A stretch of 64,000 nucleotides of DNA from Bacillota bacterium. Lineage in GTDB: Bacteria > Bacillota > Clostridia > Lachnospirales > Lachnospiraceae. Made by a program: the position numbers and the translations under genes. Every line of letters starts with the position of its first letter. The stretch's first letter is position 1. The notes under the pieces were generated by a model. It had not been told where the DNA came from. It did not search any database and saw nothing but the letters and a program-made list of their open reading frames with translations. The stretch spans positions 1-64,000 of the forward strand of contig JAEZLH010000031.1 in NCBI GenBank assembly GCA_023435895.1, written 5' to 3'. This document shows, in pieces, positions 27,799 through 36,392 of the stretch.

Positions 27799-28821
27799 AT
27801 GGTGAGAAGAAATATCAGAGTGCTGGTTGTGGATGACAGCATTGTCGTTCGAGAAGCGATCATCCGTGGTATCAGTATGGATGATAATATCGAAGTTGTG
27901 GCTCGTGCGTCTGATGCTTTTGAGGCTAGAGATAAGATTTTAGAATATGAGCCGGACGTTATGACTTGTGATGTAGAAATGCCGAAGATGAATGGGATCG
28001 AGTTTATAAGAAGATTATTACCTCAATATTCCATCCCTGTGATCATGGTGAGTGGGCTTGACAAAAATGTATTTGATGCTATGGATGCAGGAGCGGTAGA
28101 TTTTGTGGCAAAACCAGTGGAAAAGTCCTCCGCAAGTATGCAGAGTTTTATTGATGAACTAATATCAAAAATTAAAATAGCTGCTTCTTCAAAAGTAAAG
28201 ACTTCCCAGCCAGCAGTAACAAAGGTTATTCAACATGATAATGGGTTTCATAAGGATAAGATTATTGCAATTGGGGCATCAACTGGAGGAACGGAGGCAT
28301 TATGTAGTGTTTTAATGCAATTACCGAAAAATATTCCTGGAATATTGGTGGTACAACATATTCCGCCGATGTTTTCAAAAATGTTTGCAGAACGTCTTGA
28401 TAATCAAACTATCTTGCATGTGAAGGAAGCACAAAGCGGTGATTATCTTGAGAATGGCAAGGTATTGATAGCTCCTGGCAATCAGCACATGAAATTGAAA
28501 AAAATTGGCAATCAATATAAGGTGTTAGTTTATAACGATGATAAAGTAAATGGTCATTGCCCATCCGTTGATGTGTTGTTTGACTCGGTAGCAAAGGAAG
28601 CTGGTAAAGATGCCATTGGAGTAATATTAACCGGAATGGGTTACGACGGAGCAAGAGGATTATTGTCAATGAGAAGAAGAGGAGCAAGAACCATAGGACA
28701 GGATGAAAAATCCTGTGTGGTTTACGGAATGCCCAAGGCAGCCTATGATGTGGGTGCGGTAGAAAGGCAGGTTCCACTCTCTTCCATCCCTCAAGCAATC
28801 ATTAATTTGTTAAGGACATGA
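27799..28821 (+). CDS. cheB: Chemotaxis methylesterase/glutamine deamidase CheB
   Basis: The 340-residue protein has an N-terminal receiver (Asp12-Asp13, phosphorylation site Asp58 in VMTCDVEMPKM, lysine in VAKPVEK). The C-terminal methylesterase domain has the catalytic serine Ser161 in IGASTGGTEAL, the histidine in VVQHIPP and the late aspartate in LTGMGYDGA. CheB-P demethylates receptors and balances CheR. The frame extends upstream into cheR, but the ATG at 27799 gives the normal receiver start. It is the last gene before a strong terminator at 29003, which marks the end of the cluster. Confidence 0.96.
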   Translation: MVRRNIRVLVVDDSIVVREAIIRGISMDDNIEVVARASDAFEARDKILEYEPDVMTCDVEMPKMNGIEFIRRLLPQYSIPVIMVSGLDKNVFDAMDAGAVDFVAKPVEKSSASMQSFIDELISKIKIAASSKVKTSQPAVTKVIQHDNGFHKDKIIAIGASTGGTEALCSVLMQLPKNIPGILVVQHIPPMFSKMFAERLDNQTILHVKEAQSGDYLENGKVLIAPGNQHMKLKKIGNQYKVLVYNDDKVNGHCPSVDVLFDSVAKEAGKDAIGVILTGMGYDGARGLLSMRRRGARTIGQDEKSCVVYGMPKAAYDVGAVERQVPLSSIPQAIINLLRT

Positions 28822-28865
28822 TTTGATTCGTAATATGTAAAAGTAATATGTAAAAATTGATTAGA

Positions 28866-28998
28866 TAATATAGATTAGGGTGTCAAAAGGGTCTTGCAAC
28901 AGAGTCCATAGATAAATTGCATGAATCTTTTAGCTTTATGCAATTCGCCTATGTCAGAGTATAAACAGACCCTTTGACACTCTAATCTATATATTATA
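28866..28998. repeat. Large two-level inverted repeat downstream of cheB
   Basis: TAGATTAGGGTGTCAAAAGG (28871-28890) continuing to 28894 is matched by the complement at 28967-28990, an imperfect stem of about 24 bp, with extra AT pairing outside. Inside, AATTGCAT (28915-28922) pairs perfectly with ATGCAATT (28938-28945). There is no T run on either side and no ORF within. It resembles a palindromic interspersed element or a structured RNA more than a simple terminator. Confidence 0.6.
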
Positions 28999-29002
28999 TA
29001 CG

Positions 29003-29035
29003 AAAGCCTCGTTTTCACCTGAAAGCGGGGCTTTT
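29003..29035 (+). terminator. Terminator at the end of the chemotaxis cluster
   Basis: AAAGCCTCGTTTTC (29003-29016) pairs with GAAAGCGGGGCTTT (29021-29034), including two G-U pairs, around the four-base loop ACCT. T residues follow. It lies about 180 bp after cheB. Confidence 0.85.
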
Positions 29036-29212
29036 GTATATGTGCATTAAGAATATGGAATTCTGTTTTAAGATATTAATATTGCCATATTGGTATTTAT
29101 CTTTTATGATTGGATAGGGTGATTAGTCAAAACGAAAATGAAGTAATGAGAAATATAGATAGACTCTTTCAAAGGTTTTAACCATAGAAGAAATGATTCC
29201 TGCCACACAAGA

Positions 29213-29319
29213 GGTTAGGAATTATAAGCTTAGTATGAAAAACTAAAATAATACAAGGAACTAATACATTATGCTGGGTACCTTGGTTAGGAATAATCAG
29301 CTTAGTTTGAAAAACTAAA
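29213..29319. repeat. Two 35-bp direct repeats upstream of the GTPase-NYN gene
   Basis: Copies at 29213-29247 and 29285-29319 begin GGTTAGGAAT and end GAAAAACTAAA, differing at about four positions; start-to-start distance is 72 bp. The second copy contains the palindrome TTAGTTT/AAACTAA, which is broken by one change in the first copy. They end 56 bp before the ATG of the next gene, a likely regulatory position. Confidence 0.6.
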
Positions 29320-29374
29320 GAAGAATGATTTTAGCACAATAGATAGAACAAGAAGGAAAAACAGGAGATAGGTA

Positions 29375-32059
29375 ATGCGAAAAGTGGTAATTGGAATATT
29401 GGCACATGTAGATGCCGGCAAAACAACATTAGCGGAGAGTATGCTTTATATAACTGGAAGTATAAGAAAACTCGGCAGAGTGGATCATAAGGATGCTTTT
29501 TTGGATAACTACCATTTGGAGCGGGCAAGAGGGATAACTATATTCTCAAAACAAGCGGAACTTAGTTATGATGATATGAATATAACACTTTTGGATACTC
29601 CGGGACATGCAGATTTTTCTGCGGAGATGGAGCGGGCATTGCAGGTACTTGATTATGCGATTCTTGTAATCAATGCTGCGGACGGAGTGCAAGGACATAC
29701 TAAGACCTTATGGAGATTGCTTCAAAGATACCAGATTCCAACCTTTCTATTTGTTAATAAAATGGATTTAAATAGAGCTAGTCAAGAAGAAGTGATTAAG
29801 GATTTAAACATGCAATTGAGTGATGGATGTTTGGAATTTCATGAGGACATTTCAGAGAAAAGCTTTCTGGAGAATCTGGTTGTTTTTGATGAAGCCTTGC
29901 TGGATAAATACGTGGAAGGGAAAAAGATTATGGAAGAGGATATCGCGCAGTTGATATCTAGCCGTAAAATTTTCCCTTGCTATTTTGGCTCGGCATTAAA
30001 ATTGGACGGAGTAGAGGTGTTTTTGCAGGCTTTATCAAGATTTACAGAACCCCCCCAGTATCCTAATAACTTTGGAGCAAAGGTGTACAAGATACTTAGA
30101 GATGAACAAGGCAATCGTTTGACCTATATGAAAATTACCGGAGGAAGTTTGGTGGTGAAAAATACGCTTTCTGGCGGTAATAAATCGGGGATGGGAAGTC
30201 AAAATATTTGGGAGGAAAAGATAGACCAAATAAGAATTTATTCGGGCGTAAAGTATGAAACTATCGATGAGGTAAAGGCGGGAGAACTCTGTGCTGTGAC
30301 CGGTTTGACAAAAACATATCCCGGGGAAGGTCTAGGTTTTGAAATGGGTGCAGATACTCCGGTTTTAGAACCGGTGCTTAGCTATCAGATTGTATTACCC
30401 CAGGAGTGTGACGCATTTCAAATGTTAGCAAAATTAAGATATTTAGAAGAGGAAGATCCACAAATGAAAATCCTTTGGTTGGAGCAATTAAATGAAATAC
30501 ATGTGAAACTAATGGGGGAAATTCAGGTAGAAATTCTAAAAAGCATTATTTTGGAACGTTTTGGAGTCAATGTTGATTTTAAGCATGGAAGTATTCTATA
30601 TAAAGAAACAATTTCTGATAGTGTTGTGGGTGTTGGTCATTTTGAACCTCTGCGTCACTATGCTGAAGTTCATTTGCTTCTTGAGCCGAATGAGCCGGGA
30701 GGAGGTGTTATCCTTCAGAGTAATTGTAAAGAAGATATATTGGATCGGAATTGGCAGCGACTGATCTTAAGTCATTTGGAGGAAAGAGAACATCCCGGTG
30801 TTTTGACCGGTTCACCGGTAACAGATATAAAGATTACATTAGTGAATGGGAAAGCACATCTGAAACATACGGAAGGCGGAGATTTTAGACAGGCAACCTT
30901 TCGTGCTGTAAGGCAAGGACTAAAAAAGGCAAAAGGTGTTTTACTGGAGCCATATTATCAATACCAATTGGAACTTCCGTCCGAATGTGTAGGGAGAGCC
31001 ATATCAGATATACAAAGAATGAGTGGAGAATTTGATATCTCTGAAATGAAGGATGGAATGACTATTATCAACGGAAGTGCACCGGTTGTTAGGATGCAAG
31101 GATATCATAAAGAAGTTCTTGCATTTACAAAGGGTTTAGGGAGACTTTACCTTACTCTTAAAGGTTATTCCCCCTGTCATAACGCTGAGGAAATAATCGA
31201 TACGATAAAATATGACAGTGAAGAAGATGTTCAAAATCCCACCGGTTCCGTGTTCTGTAGTCAGGGTACTGGGTTTTTGGTTAGTTGGGATAAAGTTGAA
31301 GATTATATGCATGTGGGTTATGAACAAAGAGTTATCCCCGATAGCACCCTGATTGAGGAAAAAATAGCGATACAAGGAAAAGGTGTTTCCTATAAAGACA
31401 GAGTTGCAGAAGATAAGGAACTGGAAGAAATCTTTATACGAACCTTTGGACCAATAAAACAAAGGCTCCCTTATTCCTCGGAAGCTCTAGGATATGAAAA
31501 AAAGAAAAATAATATGAGTGAGGTATATCATAACAACAGAAAATCCAAATCACAAACTCAACATAAGGATCAATATCTGCTAGTGGATGGTTATAATATT
31601 ATATTCGCATGGAATGAGCTAAAGGAACTTGCTGATGAGAATTTGGATGCGGCAAGAAATCAACTTATGGATATTCTGTGTAATTATCAGGGGTTTAAAA
31701 AATGTAATTTGATTCTTGTGTTCGATGCCTACAAAGTGAAAGGTAGTATCGGCAGAGTTGAGGAGTTCAATAATATTCATGTTGTTTATACAAAGGAAGC
31801 TGAGACAGCGGATCAGTATATCGAGAAGATAACCCAACAAATTGCGGAGGAGCATCATGTTATTGTTGCAACTTCGGACGCGTTGGAACAGATGATAATT
31901 TTGGGACAGGGCGCAGTCAGACTGTCTGCAAATGATTTGAAGAAAGAAATAGAGAGAGTTAATTTACAAATCAGAGAGGAATATCTGAATAATATCCCTC
32001 AGGGACGGGTGTATTTGAAAGATAAAATTGAAGGTGTTTTACCGGAGGATTCAAAATAA
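29375..32059 (+). CDS. TetM/EF-G-like translational GTPase fused to a Rae1/YacP-like NYN nuclease domain
   Basis: The 894-residue protein starts as a ribosomal-protection-type GTPase. It has the P-loop AHVDAGKT (residues 10-17), switch-I RGITIFSK, DTPGHADF (from Asp74) and NKMD (128-131). Domains like II-V of TetM/EF-G follow, up to about residue 700. After a polar linker, residues about 733-890 form an NYN (PIN-like) domain with LLVDGYNIIFAW (Asp738), VFDAYKVKG, EAETADQYI and ATSDALEQ, the pattern of YacP/Rae1. Rae1 of Bacillus subtilis cuts mRNA in the ribosomal A site, where TetM-type factors also bind. Ordinary TetM proteins are about 640 residues, so the tail is an addition. Two 35-bp repeats lie upstream. 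Tetracycline resistance is not shown; a ribosome-rescue or mRNA-cleavage role is equally possible. Confidence 0.9.
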   Translation: MRKVVIGILAHVDAGKTTLAESMLYITGSIRKLGRVDHKDAFLDNYHLERARGITIFSKQAELSYDDMNITLLDTPGHADFSAEMERALQVLDYAILVINAADGVQGHTKTLWRLLQRYQIPTFLFVNKMDLNRASQEEVIKDLNMQLSDGCLEFHEDISEKSFLENLVVFDEALLDKYVEGKKIMEEDIAQLISSRKIFPCYFGSALKLDGVEVFLQALSRFTEPPQYPNNFGAKVYKILRDEQGNRLTYMKITGGSLVVKNTLSGGNKSGMGSQNIWEEKIDQIRIYSGVKYETIDEVKAGELCAVTGLTKTYPGEGLGFEMGADTPVLEPVLSYQIVLPQECDAFQMLAKLRYLEEEDPQMKILWLEQLNEIHVKLMGEIQVEILKSIILERFGVNVDFKHGSILYKETISDSVVGVGHFEPLRHYAEVHLLLEPNEPGGGVILQSNCKEDILDRNWQRLILSHLEEREHPGVLTGSPVTDIKITLVNGKAHLKHTEGGDFRQATFRAVRQGLKKAKGVLLEPYYQYQLELPSECVGRAISDIQRMSGEFDISEMKDGMTIINGSAPVVRMQGYHKEVLAFTKGLGRLYLTLKGYSPCHNAEEIIDTIKYDSEEDVQNPTGSVFCSQGTGFLVSWDKVEDYMHVGYEQRVIPDSTLIEEKIAIQGKGVSYKDRVAEDKELEEIFIRTFGPIKQRLPYSSEALGYEKKKNNMSEVYHNNRKSKSQTQHKDQYLLVDGYNIIFAWNELKELADENLDAARNQLMDILCNYQGFKKCNLILVFDAYKVKGSIGRVEEFNNIHVVYTKEAETADQYIEKITQQIAEEHHVIVATSDALEQMIILGQGAVRLSANDLKKEIERVNLQIREEYLNNIPQGRVYLKDKIEGVLPEDSK

Positions 32060-32256
32060 TAAGCTACGTGGATTTATATGAGAAAAATGTCGAATAATTG
32101 TAGAATATAATACCATTTATGCAAATAATTACAACAAAAACCTCATAATTTTAAAAAATTCGTTTAAATGTCACTAAATTTCTCTGAATATACTTGATTT
32201 CAAATATTTCCAATGATAAAATGTTTATGTTAGTAACATTGAAACGGGGGATAGTT

Positions 32257-34449
32257 ATGAGTATAAAAAAAGAGAAAAAGGGTGTTAACAGACCTGATGA
32301 AGGTTTGAAACCGAAGGAGTTCTTACCTTCCAAAGAAAGCAAAAAATTTTTGAAGGGAAGTGCGGAAAGTAAGAAAACGCCCTCTAGGGATGAGAGGGTA
32401 AAACCTTCGCTATGGCACAAGCTGCATAGCATTAAAGTGAAATTAGCAATTGGATTATTAATTCCGGTAATTTTACTAGGTGTTTACGGATGGTATTCTT
32501 ACAATACTTCAGAAAAGGCATTAAAGAACACATATGAAAGGAGTGCAAAGGATACCACTAATGCCATCGGTACATATTTGAATTTGGGATTTGTAATGAT
32601 TGATAAGTCTTCAATGGAAATCTCTCTTGATTTAAACATTAGTAAATTTTTTAAACTAACTTTAGAAGAGAATAATAATGCACCGAAATCAGTGGAGGAT
32701 ATTAGCGCCAGACTTTCGTTGGGGAAGCAAATGAATAGCTTTATTTCAGACATTCATTTGATCGGAAGCAATGGTTACGGAATATCTACAGCAGGACAAA
32801 TTAACGAAAATCTATATAGAACTATATTAGATTCAGATATTGGAAAGCAATTTAAAGAAAAAAAGAGCCAATTTTATTGGCGTGGCAATCATTCGGAGTT
32901 GGATAAAATCTTATTAAGTAATAATCAACCCTATAATACGGATGAGTATGCAACTTCTATCATACGAAAGTTAAACGGCGGAATGGGATATGTTGTTTTT
33001 GATATATCATCAAAAAGCATAACAGATATGTTTTCAAAATATAACTTGGGTAAGGGTAGTATATTGGGTTATATAACCGGTGATGGAAGGGAAGTTTTAG
33101 TTAATACAGAACGTAAATCCATATTCAATGAATTATCTTTTTATAAAGATACCATAAAAAGTAATCAGTTAAATGGATTTTCTTATGAAACCTATAATGG
33201 ATCATCCTATGCTTTTGTTTATAGCAAATTAAGTGATTCAGACGGTATGGTCTGTGCGCTGATTCCTAAGAGTACTATCTTAGGAGAAGTTCAAAAAATA
33301 AAAGCTTGGAGTATCGGTTTAGTATCTGCATCCTGTCTTGTCGCAATCTTGTTGGTGATCTTTATAGCAGGTGGGATAACAAGAGCCATAACAATGATTA
33401 ACCGCTCAATCTCATTGTTATCAAAGGGTGATTTGACGGCACAATTTGATACAAAACGGAAAGATGAGTTCAGCATATTGTCATCAGGAATAACAGATAT
33501 GATGAGTGATATGCGAACACTGATCGGTGAAGTTCAGGAAGTTGGAGGGACAGTAAGCAGTTCCGCTAAGAATTTATCTTCAACAGCCGATGATTTATTG
33601 GATACAACAAAGGGCATATCCAGGACAATTGATGAAGTTGGTCAGGGAATTATTCAACAATCAGAAGATACGGAACGCTGTTTGGTTCAGATGTCTCATT
33701 TGTCCGGTCAAATTAATCAAGTATATACAAACACCAACGAGATTGAACAAATCGCAAATAATACTCAGAATATTACAGGGGAAGGCATAGAGATTATTAG
33801 CGAACTAAGCATTAAATCAAAGGCAACCTCTGAAATTACACAAGATGTCATTCAAAAAATACAGGAGTTTAATGCACAGTCGAAAAAGATTGAGGGATTT
33901 GTCAATATTATTGATGAGATAGCATCCCAGACAAATTTACTCTCTCTGAATGCATCCATAGAAGCAGCTAGAGCAGGGGAAGCAGGAAAAGGTTTTGCGG
34001 TGGTAGCACAAGAAATCAGAAAGCTTGCAGATCAAACGGTAAATGCTGCAAAACAGATACAGATTACAGTGAAAGATATTAATACACAGAATGATGAAAC
34101 CGTTCGAACCGCGGAGGAAGCAGAACATATCGTAGCATCCCAAACCAAATCCTTAGACAAGACAGTTCAAGTTTTTGATAATATCAATCATCATGTTAAT
34201 GATCTGGCTCTGAATTTGAATGATATACTGCAGCGTGTTAAAACAATAGAAACAGCAAAGGATGATATGTTAACGGCGATTCAAAATATTTCAGCAGTTA
34301 CGGAACAAACTGCGGCCTCTTCGGAGGAAGTAAATGCAACTGCAATTAATCAAGTGGATTCCGTTGAACGTTTGCAAACAGCTGCAAAAGTGCTGGAGAG
34401 CGATGCAAGAAAGCTTGAAGCTGCAATTCAATTTTTTAAGATTAGTTAG
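32257..34449 (+). CDS. Methyl-accepting chemotaxis protein with long basic N-terminal tail
   Basis: The 730-residue receptor has about 60 charged, lysine-rich residues before its first membrane helix (VKLAIGLLIPVILLGVYGWY). A large extracellular sensor of about 270 residues, probably dCache-like, precedes the second helix near residues 345-370. A HAMP domain and a signalling coiled coil with EIASQTNLLSLNASIEAARA follow. The long cytoplasmic N-terminus before helix one is unusual for an MCP. The frame opens earlier, but the ATG at 32257 is the one with a G-rich ribosome site. It stands alone, outside the che cluster, and ends before a strong terminator. Confidence 0.92.
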   Translation: MSIKKEKKGVNRPDEGLKPKEFLPSKESKKFLKGSAESKKTPSRDERVKPSLWHKLHSIKVKLAIGLLIPVILLGVYGWYSYNTSEKALKNTYERSAKDTTNAIGTYLNLGFVMIDKSSMEISLDLNISKFFKLTLEENNNAPKSVEDISARLSLGKQMNSFISDIHLIGSNGYGISTAGQINENLYRTILDSDIGKQFKEKKSQFYWRGNHSELDKILLSNNQPYNTDEYATSIIRKLNGGMGYVVFDISSKSITDMFSKYNLGKGSILGYITGDGREVLVNTERKSIFNELSFYKDTIKSNQLNGFSYETYNGSSYAFVYSKLSDSDGMVCALIPKSTILGEVQKIKAWSIGLVSASCLVAILLVIFIAGGITRAITMINRSISLLSKGDLTAQFDTKRKDEFSILSSGITDMMSDMRTLIGEVQEVGGTVSSSAKNLSSTADDLLDTTKGISRTIDEVGQGIIQQSEDTERCLVQMSHLSGQINQVYTNTNEIEQIANNTQNITGEGIEIISELSIKSKATSEITQDVIQKIQEFNAQSKKIEGFVNIIDEIASQTNLLSLNASIEAARAGEAGKGFAVVAQEIRKLADQTVNAAKQIQITVKDINTQNDETVRTAEEAEHIVASQTKSLDKTVQVFDNINHHVNDLALNLNDILQRVKTIETAKDDMLTAIQNISAVTEQTAASSEEVNATAINQVDSVERLQTAAKVLESDARKLEAAIQFFKIS

Positions 34450-34544
34450 TACAAGCTGCTAATAAACCCAGTATAGTAAGGTTTATTATTCTACAAATGT
34501 CAGTATCCGATTGCTAAGCAATCCTTTTGAACCCATAGACAAAA

Positions 34545-34595
34545 TATGAAAAGCCTTTTGATAATCAACTTAGGATTATCAAAAGGCTTTTCATA
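34545..34595. terminator. Two-way terminator between convergent mcp and uracil permease
   Basis: A perfect 22-bp stem with a seven-base loop (AACTTAG, 34567-34573). The stem contains AAAAGCC and GGCTTTT blocks, so it supplies a T run for either direction. It separates two convergent genes. Confidence 0.85.
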
Positions 34596-34650
34596 AATAT
34601 GTGGTTGAAATTTCAACCATAACTATATGAAAGAATGCAATTGATTAGAA

Positions 34651-35934
34651 CTATTCTTTGTCATTTAATAAGTTGAATTTTTCAAATAGCCAAAAAAGTA
34701 ATGATAATAACATACCTACGATACATGCAAGAACCATTCCCTTGAGTGCTACTCCACCTTTACCCACATTAATGGAAATTCCGGATAGACCTACAAGAAA
34801 TACAACGGAAGTAAGAGTTAAATTACGGCTCTTGCTGAAATCAACCTTGTTGTCAACCATAACACGGATACCGGACGCTGCAATCATACCGTATAACAGG
34901 AAGGAGATACCGCCAATTACGGGACCGGGAATAGTCTGAATTAATGCGGATACCGGTCCGATAATGGATGCCAAGATGGAGATTAAAGCAGCACCACCTA
35001 TTACTCGTACGGAATATACTTTTGTGATTGCCATAACACCAATGTTCTCACCATAAGTTGTAGTAGGTACTGCACCAACGAAACCGGATAAAGTAGTAGA
35101 AATACCATCTGCTAATAAAGAGCGGTGTAAACCGGGATCTTTGATTAAGTCTCTTCCAACAATTTTGCTGGTTACAAGCTGATGACCGATATGTTCGGAA
35201 GTAAGTACAAGAATAACCGGGAAGATGGTAACGATTGCGGTAATATCAAATTGAGGTAACTGAAAATTAGGAATTCTAATAAAGTCGGTTTTTAGTGCAT
35301 CTAAAATTGTATTTACTGTCACAATTTTTGTGGCTAATGCCGCAATATATCCGGATACGATTGCGATGAGAATCGGGATAACTGCAAAGAATTTACGGAA
35401 TAGAACGCTACCAAGTACAGCTACAGACAAAGTGATAAGAAAGACAATTACATTTTTGGCATCTACCACAGGTACATCTTTAGTGGGAACGATTAAACCA
35501 GTGGAGGCTGCTGTTCCTGCAAGCTCCAAACCGATTAATGCAACGACAGGTCCCATTGCTGCTGCAGGGAGTACAACATCAATCCATTTTACACCAAATT
35601 TATAGATGATGGCGGAAAGGATACAAAGACCAATACCTACAGCGATAAAGCCACCCAATGCATAACGATAACCTAACTTTCCGATTACCACACCTGCGGG
35701 CATAAGAAAAGCAAAGCTAGAACCGAGATAAGCGGGAGCTTTGCCCTTAGTAATAAGGATAAATAATAGAGTGCCGATACCGTTCATTAACAGTACGACT
35801 GATGGATTGATATGGAAGATCATTGGTACCAATACAGATGCGCCAAACATAGCGAACATGTGCTGAATCGATAACGGAATACCTAAACTCAACGGTACCT
35901 TCTCTTCCACTTGAATGATTTTTTTGTTTTCCAA
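34651..35934 (-). CDS. uraA: Uracil/xanthine permease (NCS2 family), UraA-like
   Basis: The 427-residue membrane protein is a nucleobase:cation symporter of the UraA/PyrP branch. It begins with PLSLGIPLSIQHMFAMFGAS, the classic NCS2 uracil-permease start, and has about 12-14 hydrophobic segments. The carrier signature region includes TSEHIGHQLV with its conserved glutamate, and GAVPTTTYGENIG, a uracil-type block. AAGGAGGGTT lies just upstream. The leader is short, and I see no PyrR-type attenuator. Xanthine transport is the alternative, but the block sequences favour uracil. Confidence 0.93.
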   Translation of the reverse strand: MENKKIIQVEEKVPLSLGIPLSIQHMFAMFGASVLVPMIFHINPSVVLLMNGIGTLLFILITKGKAPAYLGSSFAFLMPAGVVIGKLGYRYALGGFIAVGIGLCILSAIIYKFGVKWIDVVLPAAAMGPVVALIGLELAGTAASTGLIVPTKDVPVVDAKNVIVFLITLSVAVLGSVLFRKFFAVIPILIAIVSGYIAALATKIVTVNTILDALKTDFIRIPNFQLPQFDITAIVTIFPVILVLTSEHIGHQLVTSKIVGRDLIKDPGLHRSLLADGISTTLSGFVGAVPTTTYGENIGVMAITKVYSVRVIGGAALISILASIIGPVSALIQTIPGPVIGGISFLLYGMIAASGIRVMVDNKVDFSKSRNLTLTSVVFLVGLSGISINVGKGGVALKGMVLACIVGMLLSLLFWLFEKFNLLNDKE

Positions 35935-36190
35935 GATTAAAACCCTCCTTAATTGTTATCTCGAAAAGTATAGCATAGAATGTGATTAAATTCTACAAAA
36001 AATTTTGCGTTTTTGTAAAAAATTTTACCGAAAAGCGTGATATTAACCATATTATTCCTGTGAATATGTCAGTATTTTGATGAATATAGATAAATTTCCT
36101 AATGAGGGGGAGGGTGAGAAATTTTAAAATAAGATGATGTAAAATTGTGGGTTGGTTTTTGATATGTTGAAAAATAAATTTGGAAAAAAC
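35935..36190. other. Divergent intergenic stretch between uraA and the Nudix promoter
   Basis: AT-rich region holding the divergent control sequences of the uracil permease. A TATACT-like -10 box for uraA is visible on the minus strand, but without a good -35. No gene or structured RNA is seen. Confidence 0.4.
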
Positions 36191-36219
36191 TTGACAATTA
36201 TTTATGATAGTATTATTAT
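36191..36219 (+). promoter_or_regulatory. Sigma-A promoter of the Nudix-SPFH-NAD kinase-like operon
   Basis: TTGACA (36191-36196) lies 17 bp before TATTAT (36214-36219). Transcription would begin near 36226, inside the first unit of the tandem array, so the array would form the 5' end of the mRNA. Confidence 0.7.
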
Positions 36220-36336
36220 GATAATAACAAAAAGATAATAACAAAAAGATAATAACAAAAAGATAATAACAAAAAAGATAATAACAAAAAAGATAATAAC
36301 AAAAAAGATAATAACAAAAAAGATAGTAAGAAAGAG
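36220..36336 (+). repeat. 14/15-bp tandem array at the transcription start
   Basis: Three units of GATAATAACAAAAA (36220-36261) are followed by four units with one more A (36262-36321) and a decayed eighth unit. There are no spacers, so it is not a CRISPR array. It lies directly after the -10 box and makes up most of the 5' leader of the Nudix gene. Run-length differences in A suggest replication slippage. Confidence 0.92.
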
Positions 36337-36392
36337 ACAATAAAAAACAAATAATAACATAAGGAATAGAACCATCGAAAGGAATTTTCAAA

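Noticed and set aside
29375..32059. Calling the gene a tetracycline-resistance determinant
   Set aside because: The GTPase is TetM-like but carries a nuclease domain, and no resistance evidence can be read from sequence.
36220..36336. CRISPR-like array
   Set aside because: Units of 14-15 bp are contiguous without spacers and no cas genes are near. The same holds for the arrays at 60993 and 62497.
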